64,000 nucleotides of DNA from assembly GCA_002049455.2 (NCBI GenBank), contig KV918879.1:62001-126000 (forward strand), given 5' to 3'. Position numbers and translations under genes: made by a program. The DNA is from Porphyra umbilicalis (Eukaryota; Rhodophyta; Bangiophyceae; Bangiales; Bangiaceae). Numbering within the stretch: position 1 is the stretch's first letter; each line of letters opens with the position of its first letter. Below the pieces are notes generated by a model that made no database searches, was not told the DNA's origin, and was given only the letters and a program-made list of their open reading frames with translations. This document shows positions 54,273-64,000 of this stretch, one piece after another.

Positions 54273-54735
54273 TTAGGCCGTCACGGCCGTCCCGCGCAAG
54301 TCCGTAGACACCACCTGTCTACAAAAACCAAAAACACGACTTGCCCGCATTCTTGCGGCCGCTCGGCCGCGGCGCTTGCATGTCGTGCAGCTTGCACCGT
54401 GTCGACACATTGCCGTAAGCGTGGCAGATCGCGCAGCCACCGTGTATTGGGCCGTCACGGCCGTCCCGCCCAAGTCCGTAGACACCACCTGTCTACAGAA
54501 ACCAAAAACGCGACTTGCCCGCATTCTTGCTGCCGCTCGGCCGCGGCGCTTGCATGTCGTGCAGCTTGCACCGTGTGGACACATTGCCGTGAGCGTGGCA
54601 GATCGCGCAGCCACCGTATATTGGGCCGTCACGGCCGTCCCGCGCAAGTCCGTAGACACCACCTGTCTACAGAAACCAAAAACGCGACTTGCCCGCACTC
54701 TTGCGGCCGCTCGGCCGCGGCGCTTGCGGGTCGTG
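54273..54735 (+). repeat. 174-bp 5' tandem monomers (2.7 copies)
   Basis: Copies begin at 54273, 54447 and 54621 with TTRGGCCGTCACGGCCGTCC and include CCACCTGTCTACA and GCGGCCGCTCGGCCGCGGCG. The third diverges near 54735, about 85 bp before ORF1. Tandem 5' monomers act as promoters in some non-LTR elements. Confidence 0.88.
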
Positions 54736-54820
54736 CGAGGTACGTTTGTCGTTTTTCTTTTTTGTTCGGGTGCTTGCGAAGACCTTTCTTCCTCCCCTTC
54801 CGGTCTTGGGCGGCGCTATG

Positions 54821-57148
54821 TCGTCCGCGATCGGGGGGGGGAAGGCGGTGACCGCTTTGGCGGGCGCCGTCACCCTCGCCATTAACGCGTATATTGCCGA
54901 GTTTCTGGTTGATGATCCTTGCTTACTGTTTGAATCAGCGGTGGCTGTGGTGCGGGCCAATGGCCGCGCTGCATTTGCCGGCTGTAATGCCGAATTTGGG
55001 CCTGCGGACTCGTCGGCGCGCGCTAGCGCGCCTCTCATCGGTCCGTCTTGCTCCCGACAATTTTCTGCACCCTCCCCCGCCGTGGTTGCGCCACGTCTCG
55101 TGCGCGCCCCGGTCCTTGCGGGTGTGATCCCGCCCGGTGTCGTGGCGCCGCTGCGCCCCCCCGCTGCCCGTGGCGGCGGGCGCCCGGTGCTCGGCACAGC
55201 CGGCGCTGCGCGGCGGGCGGTCGGTGCCGTTTCTACTGCTGGATCTCCTCGGGGCGGGGTCCTGCTGGGCGACGCGGCCCCCCCTCCCCTTCCCGCGTCC
55301 CCCCCCCGGCCGCGTCCAGCCGCGACGCTGCCCCCGTTCGCCTCGTGGGCGGATCGTCTTCGCCGTGACCGACGGCCGTCCCCGCCCAGCCGGGGTTCTG
55401 CGCCTTCTTCGTCGGCGGCGAGCGGTGCGCGCCCGGCGGTGGCTTCTCTGGCGGCTGTGGATGGCTAGCGGGCTGGCGCGTGGACCCTCGTCTCCCGGCG
55501 CCGGCGCCGCGGGGGCCGCGGGGCCCCGAACCCTGCCCCGGTGCGCTCTGCCGCCGCCCCCCGCGACGGGGCGCCCCTGTCCCCTCGCCGCGCTGGTGCA
55601 GATGCGTCCCCTCGCGCGCCCTCCTCGGCCGCGGAGCGGCGTTCGTCTCCTGCCGGGACGCTGAGCCGGCCAGCGCGAGCCGCCGCTGCTGTCACGGCGC
55701 TCACGCGTGCCCGACACGCCGGCTCCCCGCTACCCGGTCTGCGGACGCTGTACGTTGCGGGCGTTTCTCGGGACGCCCGCTCGCACAGCCTGCGGCGGTT
55801 TGTGGCAGACGCCGTGGGCGTGGCCCCTGCCACCGTTGTCGATGTCGACCGCTTCGGCGCGACGGCGGCGGGGACGCTTCTGGCGTCAGCAACTGAGGCG
55901 TTTCGGGCGGGCCTGGACGATCCCTCCCTCGCTGGCGTGCTGTGGGAGGTCGCGGTGGACGTTCTTTGGTCGCCAAAATATTTAGGGAGCCGCCGGCGTG
56001 CCCAGCTGTCGAGGCCCGCCGCGGCGGCGGAGGCTGTGGCGCTTTGCCAACGCCGGCTGCGCGCCAAATTGGAGCAGCTGGCGTTGCGGGAGGCAATGCC
56101 TCCCCCTCTTCGTGCTGCTCTTCGGGCGCATATTGGTGGTCAAATCGCGCAGTGCGCTGACCAAAGGGGCGCCCCGGCCCACGCCGCCGTCGTCGTCAAC
56201 CGGGCCGCTGCGCGCGCCACGCCGCGGCCCACCCCCGCTGCTTGTCTCCGCGGGGGTGCCGAACGACCGGCGGGCGCGCCACTTCACGGCAGTTGGCGGG
56301 GGCGGCAGGCGCACGCCGAGACCACCGGTCACCCTGGCGGCGCGGCGGCGCCGGCGGCGTCGGCGCGCTCACCGCGTTCGTCGGCGACCCGCGCTCGTTC
56401 GGGCAGCGCTCCGCCTCTCGCGAGCGTGCGTGCCGTCGACCGACTGCTCGGTCGCCCCGGTGCGCGGGGGCTCCCGATGCTTCGCCGGGCGGCCGTGGAC
56501 CTGTTCTGGGCTTCCCCATTGGTCGGTGGATGCCCGACGGCGGGTGTGCGCGCTGCGCGCGGACCTGTGCGTCCCCTGCTGCCGGCGGCCGCCTGCCGAC
56601 CCGCCCCAGCTGGGCCGACGGCGTCGCCGCGTGCAACTCCCTCGGCGGCGGTTCTTGCCCCTGTGACCGGGGCGGACGAGACGCCGCCGCGCCGCGGGGG
56701 CCTTGGGCGTGCAATTGTGGCGCCCCTGTGTACTCCCGCGGTCGCTACCGCTGGCGGCGGTGGGATCCTGCTCCGGCGGGTTTGGATGGGGGCGGCCGCC
56801 CCCTCCCTTCCACCTTCCCGTCCCCACCTTCCGCGGTTGTTGCTTGCCGCCACCGCCCTGGTGGCTGCAGTGCCCCTGCCGGGCCTTGGCTTGCTTTTCC
56901 GCCCCCGCCGCTCGCGCGCTGCCGCGCGACAGCGGCGCTTGCCGGCGCAGCTGCTGGTCGGGGGAGGTGGTCGGCCGCGCACCCGCCCCGCGGTGGCGGC
57001 CGCTGCGGCGGCAGCCGCCGAGGCCCGGCGGGAACCGTTGACCGCTGCCGCTGCTGCGCTGGGGCCGTCGGACCCGGCCGTGGTTGGCGCGGCGGGCGAG
57101 GCGGTCCCTTTCATCCCTAACGTGAGCGACGCAACGCGAAATGAGTGA
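54821..57148 (+). pseudogene. Non-LTR ORF1 (Gag-like), one in-frame TAG
   Basis: ATG 54821 (MSSAIGGGKAVTALAGAVTL) to TGA 57146-57148, interrupted only by TAG 55466-55468. The first part is Ala/Pro-rich. A likely nucleic-acid-binding fold lies near 55745-55930: RTLYVAGVSRDARSHSLRRF, VGVAPATVVDVDRFG, TEAFRAGL, which has the beta-alpha-beta look of an RRM-like ORF1 segment. The rest is Pro/Ala/Arg-rich. ORF1 proteins bind the element RNA. The stop codon overlaps the ORF2 start by eight bases (ATGAGTGA), suggesting coupled translation. If the TAG stops translation, the product is 215 residues and lacks the putative RNA-binding part. Confidence 0.6.
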
Positions 57149-60100
57149 CAAATCCGCTTCTCCCCCCCCCCCCCGCCGCCGTTCCCTCCGAGCGGCGGCT
57201 GGCCGGGCGCAGCGCGCTTTTTCTGATCCCCGGAACCCACCTCTGCCCCGCTCGCACTCCCCACCCCCTCCCCCCGCTTCTACCCACCCCTCTTCCTCCG
57301 CTTCTTCCTCCCTTCCGCGCCGCCCCTCCCCTTGCATGGCGGCGCGGCCGAATCGACGTGCTGCGGCGCCGGCTGCCCCCGCCGACCGCCCCCCTGGCGG
57401 AGCCGGTCGCCCGGCTGCAGGCCCTACGGTGGGCGAGCGGAATGAGGTCGGCGCGACAGCGCGCACGGGCGCGCCCTCGGTGTGCCCTGTGGACGCGTGC
57501 GGCGTCGTGCTGCCCTCCGCCATCGGCTACACCCCCGGCCTCCGGCACCTTCGCCGCGCGCACGTCATTGCGGACGTGCCCGCGGCGACGGTCGCTGATC
57601 TCGGCTTGGCGGGGTGTGGTTGGTGCGACGCCCCCTTCCCGACTGCACGCCCGCGGACGGGTCGCTCCCCCTTGGTGGCGCAAGAAGCGGTCTGCCGGGC
57701 AAATCCGCGGTGAAACCTGCGTCTTGCCGCCCCCGGCACTCCGGCCGGCGGACGCCCCCGTTCCCCCTGGCCAGGCTCGGCGGGGGACGCGGACGCGTCC
57801 GCGCAAGCCGAAACGCCGAATTTGTTCGGGTCGGATCGGGCGGCGTGGGAGCGAGCGCGCCGCGGCTTCTTGGCCGCGGTCCCCGCAACGGGGGATGGTT
57901 GGGCGCCATTTGTCGCGTCGTCGGCACGCACTCTTCCCTCCCTCCCCCCCGCTCTGCGCCGCGCCTGGCGGCTGCTGGGCGCCGACGCTCTTGCGTGGGC
58001 GCTTCGCGCCCCCGACCAACCCCTTGCGTGGCTGCGGGTTCTTCTTCTCAATACACTTACGCTTCACCACCCTGCCCCGGCCGGTGCGGCTACGCACGCG
58101 CCGCTGACGTACGTGGTGCGCGCCGCCGCCATTTTCTCGGGCGATTCTGCCACGGCGCTGGCGGATCGAGACGCGGGCGTGTGGCGGTCGGCCCCCGGAC
58201 GGGCCGGGGCAAGATCCCGCCCCCAAGACACGGGCTGCGGCGCCCCCGGGATTCGCGCACGAGTGACCGCGGCGCAACGGCGCGCACTGCGCCTTGTTCG
58301 TGCCGGCCGGCTGAGTGCGGCCGCACGCGCGCTGACAGCGGCCCCGGTAGCCCCCCGCACGCCGGCGGTTTGGGAAATGGCGCGGAGCCTCTCATTCCCC
58401 GCCCGGCCGGGCCTCGCCTCCCTCGCGTCTGTCGAGGCGGCGTTCCCCGCTGAGTTGGCGGCGGCCGCCGACTTCGGGCGCGACTCGGGCGTGCCGCGGG
58501 TGCTCCCCCGCGAGGACGTCGGCGAGGCCATCCGCCGCACACCGCGCGGATCTGCCCCCGGTCCCTCAGGCCTCCGCATGGAGCGTCTGCGGGCCCTTGG
58601 GGACGAGGGGCAGGCTGCGCTTTCTGGGTTGTTCGTCTTCTTGCGGGCCAGGAGGCGGAGCGTCTGGTTCCCCCCTTGGCGGCGCATGCGCTGGCGGGCG
58701 CGGACTTGTTGCTGCTTTGCAAGCCGGGGGGGCTCGACGGGGACGGTCTCCCCCGGCTGCGTCCCATCGGGATGCCTGAGATGCTGAGAAAATGGGCGGC
58801 TCCTTTCCTTGCTGGCGCTGTGCGCGCCGCGGCGGCGCGCTTACTCGCGCCGCTGCAAATGGGGGTGGGGGTGTCCAACCCCTGTGAGCGGGTGGTCCAC
58901 GAGGTCAACGCCGAGCTGGTGCACAACCCGCTTACCGCCCTCTTGCAACTGGAGTTCAGAAATGCCTTCAACCTCGTGTCCCTCGCGGCGGCGGTGGCGT
59001 ATTTGACGCGCGCCTTCCCCCTGCTGCGGCACTACCTCACGTCGGTTTACTCGGGGTGCTCCCCGCCGCGCGTGTACGGCTGGCCGGACGGCGACTCGGC
59101 GCCGGGCGCCGCGGGCGGCCTGCGTGCGCGGCGTTGGCTGGCGGTCGAGCGGGGCGTGCAACAAGGCGACCCGCTTGGCCCGCTCATCCACGCCGCGGCC
59201 ATGCACCTCGCCGTGCTGCGCCTGGCTGGCGCGCACCCCACGGCGGTCGTGCGCGCCGTGCACGACGACGTCGTCGTCTTCGCCGCGCTCGCGGACCTGC
59301 AGGCGGTGCTCACCACCGCGGCTGCGGCAGGCACAGCGGTTGATGCGGAGCTCGCCCCCGCCAAGTGCGCCGGGTGGTCCCCCGCCGGCGCGCCCGCCCC
59401 CGCCGGCTGGCTGGCCCTGTGGAATGCCGAGGGTGATCGGCAGTTTTCTTTCCCTCTCGGAACGGATAACTTCGTGGCGGCGGAGGTCGATTCGTTGGTG
59501 GCCGACCACGGTTGTCTTACGACGGCCATCGTCGACCTCCCGCGCGCCGAGCTGCAGTCCCAGCTTTTGCTTCTGCGCCTGTGCGCGGTCCCGCAACCAA
59601 AATATCGGCTGCGGGCCCTGCCGCTTGTGTGAGGCGCTCAGATGGCGACTTGGGTCGACCGCGCCGCCCAAGGCGCCCTGCGGCGTCTCTTAACAGACGC
59701 CCGCGCCTCCCCGGCGGCGGTGGGAGCCCTCCTAGACCGCGCCGCGCTACCGCTGTCGCACGGCGGCCTGGGCATCGGGCGTTGGACGGCGGTCGTCCCC
59801 GCCGCGGCGTTGGCGTCGCGCATCGATGCGCTGCGCGCGGGACGACTCTACTCGCCTGTGCTTCACGCGGTTGCGGACTCCCTCGCCGCGCGTGACGGGG
59901 ACGCCCCCACCGGCGGCGCCCCCGCGCCGCCGTCTTTGGCCCGGCTGCGCTCTGCCGGCGGTCGCAATCCGCCCCCCCCCGCCGCCAGACCACCCCCACG
60001 CCCGCCCGGGGCGGCCGCCTCTGGGCCGGCGCCGGGGGCGTCGTCGGGGGCGGCTCACGGCGGCGCGGCGCTTCCCGTCGTCCCCGCCGCGCACCCCGCC

Positions 60101-63100
60101 GCTGCGACGTCGCCGACGGCGGGCGGCGACGTCGGTGATTCTTTGGTTTTGAGTCCGACCGCCGTCGTCAAATCACGGGCGGCCGGCGTCGGACGCGGGT
60201 TTAGCTCGGGTTCGTCCACTCCACTCCCCCCACCCCTAACCCCCCGTGTTCGCAGCGCGCGGCGGCCATCGTTCGGTCCCGCCTCCTCTGCTGCCTCTGC
60301 TGAGGCTCCGCCCCGGGCAACCGGTGGCGCTGTCGCGCTCGCCCCCCAGCCCCCCCCCCCCTTCGCAGTGCGTCAACTGCGGGGTGCTGCTCTTCGGCGA
60401 GGCGGCGGGGACGCCGCCGCCTCCGCGTCGCCGTCACCTTCCGTCGGCGACACCGCAGCCCTCCCGAGACCGCTCAGCCATCCCGCTGCGGCAACAGCCG
60501 CTCATTCCCCCGCTGCTGGCGAAGCCACGCCGCCGCCGTGATTCCGTAGCGCGGCGTCGGCGACTGACGCGCTGCCGGCGGTGCCCGCCGAGGCGTTTGT
60601 GGAGCGGTTAGCGCCCCGGGCGGCTGCCGCCCCCGCCTCTTCTCGCTCGGGCGCCGGCGGACTCCGGCGCTCGGCGAGACCGCGGACAGCCGCTGGCGGC
60701 GCGCCGTCTTTGTGCGACGCCGCCCCCTCCCCTGACCCCCACCCCCCCCCCCCGCCGAACCCCGCGGACCACGCGGCCGGCCCTGTGGCGTGTGCGGTCC
60801 GGGACGATTTTGGTCCGGGCAGTCGGGCGGCGGCTGTCGGCGCTGTGTCGGCGGCGGGGACCGGATGCACGACGGCGGCGGAAGAGGCGCATCGCGTGGC
60901 CGCCGGCGCAACCGCCGCAGCAGGCGGTGACGCGGCCGAGCGGCTGGCGTGCGCATGCGCAACGGCGTGCACGCCGCTCGTCGCGGCGGGCCCGGCGCGG
61001 TTGCTCGACGAAAACGTGTGCGGCGACGCCGCGGCGCACGGCGTGGGCGGCTTGGCGGCGGCGCCGCCGGCGACGGCGCCGCCAGCCACGGCGACGCCCG
61101 CAGGGGCGGCGGCCGCGACGGCGGCGGCGGTCGCGTCGACAGCAGCGACGGCGGCGGCACCGCCGGCGCCGGCGCCGCCGGCGTTGGCGTCTCCCGCGGC
61201 GGCAGCGGCGGCTGCGTTGGCGCCGGCGCGGGCGGCGCCCCCGCCAGCGTCGATTCAGGCACCGCAAACGGTGGCGTCGCCCGCGCCGCCGGCGGCGGCG
61301 CCGGTGGCGGCGGTGGTCACATCAACAGCAGTGGCGCCGCCGGCGCCGCCGGCGACGACGCCGCCGGCGGTGGCGTCGCCTGCGACGGCGGCGGCGGCGC
61401 CGGCGGCGACACCGGCGCCGGCGATGGCGGCGGTGGCGTTTGCGGCGCCCGAGGCCGCGACCAGCGGCGCGGGGGCGCCTTTAGCCGGCCGCCCCGTCGG
61501 CGCTGGTCACTTGTCCGGCCGCGGGGTGGCCGCTCGACCGTCGATGGTTCGGACGACGTCAGCGTCGTCCGGCATAGCGGCAGCCGCCCAATCAGCGGCC
61601 GCCGTGCCAGCCGGGGCGGTTACGCCTGCGTCGCCACCGCCCTGTGCGGGCAGCTTCAATGTTTCCCGGGCTGTTGCTCCGCCGCCCGGCGCCGCCGACG
61701 TCGCCGCGGCCCGGGTGCCCCGCACGACCGGCGGCGCCGCCGGCGCTGCCGCCAGCGCCCTGACGCTGGCGGAGTCAGCGGCAGCCGCGCTTAGTGCTCG
61801 CGGCGGACCGGTAGCTGTCGCCGCGCTCGCCGTCGCTGCGCCCGCGGTTGTGGGGCGGTGGTCGGCGGCGGCGGCCGCCGCCGCCGCGTCTGAGCCCCCC
61901 CCCCCCCCCCACCCCTTTTTTTGCGCCGGCCGGGCGCTTGCTCCCGCGGCACCTGTGCGGTCACGCCTCGTCCGCTGACAACGCGGCGGCAGCACCGGCG
62001 GTGGCGCCGGCGATCGCGGCGGACGCTGTGGCGGGGGCACCGCCGGCGCCGTGCGTGGCCGTCCACGTGTGCGTGCCGCACGCGGAACCCGGCGGCGCCG
62101 CGACGGCCGAGCTTCCCCATCCCCTTCCCTTCCCCCTGCCCCCGCACCCCCCCGTAGTCCCGCACGCCGGGCGAACGGCGCCGCCGAGCCAGTCGACGTC
62201 CGAGGCGGCGTGGCTGCCGGCGCAATCGTTGGCGCCGGTGGCGGTGGCGGTGGCGGCGGCGGCGGTCGCGCCGGCCGCAGTGGCGCCAGCGGCGCCGCCG
62301 GCGACGGCCGCGCCAACGGTGGCGTCGGCCGCGACGGCGGCGGCGGCACCAACGGTGGCGTTGGTCGTGCCGACGGCCTCGCCGCCGGGGGCACCGCCGG
62401 CGACAGCGCCGCCGGCGGTGGCGTCACCTGCGGCTGCGGCGGCGGCTGCGGCAGCGGATGCAGTCGCGGCGGCGACGGCGCTGCCGGAGGCCGCGTCGCC
62501 GGCGGCGACGTCGCCCGCAGCGCCGGCGGAGGCGGCGGCAGCGTTTCTCTGGTCGGCAAAAGTGCCGCCGGCGGCTTCGCCCGCGAAGGCGCCGCCGGCG
62601 GTGGCGTCGCCCGCGGCGGCGTCGGCGGCGTCGACGGCGGCGGTGGCTGTGTCGGCAGCCGCGCCGCCGCTGGCGCCGCCGACGACGGCGCCGCCGGCGG
62701 TGGCGACGCCCGCGGCCGCGGAGGCGGCGGCGGCGGCAGATGCGGTGGCGGCGGCGGCAGCGCCGCCGGCGTCGGCGCAAAAAGCAATGGCGTCGCCCGC
62801 TGTGGCGGCGGCGGCGGCGGCGGCAGCGGTCGCGCCGGCAGCAGCGACGGCGAAGGCGCCGCCGGCGACAGCGGCGCCGGTGATGGCGTCACCCGCGCCG
62901 GCGGCGCCGCCGCCGGCAGCTTCGTCATCTGCGACGGCAGCGGCGTCGTCGGCGGCGGCAGCGGTCAGGTCGGCGGCACGGGCGCCGGCGACGCCGCCGG
63001 CAAGGGCGCCGTCGGCTAGGCCGTCGTCCGCGGCGGCGGCGGCGGCGTCGGCGGCGGCGGCGGCGCCGCCAACGACGGCGCCGCAGGCATCGGCGTCGCC

Positions 63101-64000
63101 CGTGGTGGCGGCGGCCGCGGCGGCGGTGGCGGCCGCCTCGTCGGCAGCTCTGGGGCCGGTGGCGCCACCGGCGACGGCGCTGGCAGCGGTTGTGTCGGCG
63201 GCGCCGCCAGCAATGGCGCCGCCGGCGGTGGCGCCGCCGGTGGTGACGCCGCTCGCGGCGGCGGCGGCGAAGGCGGCGGCAGTGGGGGTGGCGACGGCGG
63301 CGGCGGCGACACCTGGGGCCTCGGAGTCCGCTCATCCCCTCTCGCCGCCCCCACCCCCGGTTTTGCCCCGGCCAGACGGCGAGCGGGCGACGCGGCCGCG
63401 TCGGTCGCCCCGCGTTGCGGCGGCGGCAGATGTGGCGTCGGCGGCGGCGACAGCGGCGCCGGCGGCCGGAGCAACCCGCACCGTCTGGGTCGGGCCTGAC
63501 GGCCCAGAGCAGGCGCCGCCGCCGGATGCGTGGCACGAGTGGGCCGACCCGGGTCGGCCACCCGCCCGTCCCGCCGCCGCGGACGTGCCGACGCCGCTGC
63601 CCGCGGCCGCCGACTCCTGGCGCACCGACCTGCTCGTCCTTGTCGCCGCCGTCGCGACGCACTTCGCCGCGCCGCCATCGGGGGCGCTGTGGGCGTCACC
63701 GCCCCGCGGCCGCGCCCGCCCCGCCCCTGCTGCCCGCGCCCCTGCCGCCCGCGCGGCCGCAGCGGACTGCCCCCCCCACCAAGAACAGGCCCTCGGCCAC
63801 ACCGGGGGGGGGCTGTCCGCGGCGCTGACTTGACGCCGGCTGCTGTCGGCACCCGCAGCGGTTACGCAGCGCGAGCTCTCCCTCCCCGCCCACGCCGCCC
63901 GGCGCGCCTGCCTTTACGCCGGCCTGTCGGGGTGGGCGCGGACGGGTCTGGCGGCGGTGCAGGGCGGGCGCGCTGCCCTGTGGCTCACCGCGGTCCCGTC
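57141..64000 (+). pseudogene. Non-LTR ORF2: C2H2 finger, reverse transcriptase; 3' end outside window
   Basis: ATG 57141. A C2H2 finger (CPVDACGVVL..HLRRAH) lies near 57480-57570. After TGA 57711 the same frame gives SAPGPSGLRMERLRAL. A frameshift near 58650 leads to LLLLCKPGG, RPIGMPEMLRKW, LQLEFRNAFNLVS (motif A), ERGVQQGDPLGPL (motif B) and VRAVHDDVVVFA (motif C, DD kept). After TGA 59630 comes the thumb-like LPLSHGGLGIGRW. After TGA 60539 a long Ala/Gly/Pro linker starts; a 16-C run (61895-61910) marks another frame change. After TGA 63831 the text LSLPAHAARRACLYAGLSGW follows. The motif A Asp is Glu (codon GAG), an unusual change in a catalytic residue. All four premature stops are TGA, as expected from CGA decay. 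Confidence 0.72.
60970..63480 (+). repeat. Low-complexity GCN/GGC coding tract in ORF2
   Basis: About 2.5 kb of GCGGCG/GCCGCC-type codons giving almost pure Ala, Pro, Val and Ser in one frame and Gly/Arg in the others. It lies between the RT thumb and the C-terminal region of ORF2. No fixed period is evident by eye; it seems to be built of short words such as GCGGCGCCGCCGGCG. Confidence 0.7.

Larger units (their letters stand above)
54273..64000 (+). mobile_element. Non-LTR retrotransposon, 5' part, cut by window end
   Basis: Three 174-bp monomers, ORF1, and an overlapping ORF2 with a C2H2 finger and reverse transcriptase. The last codons before 64000 (GGRAALWLTAVPS) resemble the region that leads into the restriction-like endonuclease in RT families that carry a C2H2 finger. 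The endonuclease itself would lie beyond the window; no apurinic-type endonuclease domain is seen before the RT. The element is at least 9.7 kb, inflated by a ~3.9 kb low-complexity linker. It carries premature stops and at least two frameshifts, so this copy is dead as read. Confidence 0.75.

Overview
The window looks like GC-rich nuclear DNA of a eukaryote that has been built up almost entirely from transposable elements. It carries three very large PIF/Harbinger-type DNA transposons (A, B, C), a decayed element of a second Harbinger-like lineage (D), a nearly intact Ty1/copia retrotransposon nested inside C, several MITEs, and the 5' nine-tenths of a non-LTR retrotransposon. No bacterial signatures (operons, ribosome binding sites) are seen. 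Very high GC3, Ala/Pro/Gly-rich proteins and scarce introns would fit a bangiophyte red alga (Porphyra/Pyropia type). That is an inference from composition; another GC-rich alga or protist is possible.

Layout. 1-8765: right part of Harbinger A (left end outside the window), with an accessory Myb-like gene (+) converging on a broken transposase (-). 8769-10190: spacer without a recognisable gene. 10194-20874: complete Harbinger B, 10,681 bp, with 29-bp terminal inverted repeats, TTA target duplication and an uninterrupted 1357-residue transposase. 20878-25080: GC-rich DNA with Ala-rich hypothetical frames, a GGC microsatellite and a protein-kinase-like gene lacking the DFG-type Asp. 25084-42795: complete Harbinger C, 17,712 bp, with 17-bp inverted repeats and TAA duplication; its accessory gene is split by a 4,959-bp copia element (32571-37529). 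42799-54270: lower-GC DNA with MITEs, a palindrome, the decayed element D (46.4-49.6 kb) and a hAT-type MITE. 54273-64000: a non-LTR retrotransposon with 174-bp 5' monomers, ORF1, and an ORF2 with a C2H2 finger and reverse transcriptase; it runs off the window edge.

How the parts work together. Each Harbinger element pairs a DDE transposase with a Myb/SANT-like protein, which in this superfamily helps nuclear import and end recognition. In A, B and C the two genes face each other, most stop codons are followed by a T-tract/hairpin/T-tract motif, and the transposases share a short C-terminal tail after a hypervariable Ala/Gly region. Only B has an open transposase frame; A and C carry nonsense codons or insertions. 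Both genes of C are damaged, so C is probably immobile or needs help in trans. The copia insertion is young (4 differences in 418 bp of LTR).
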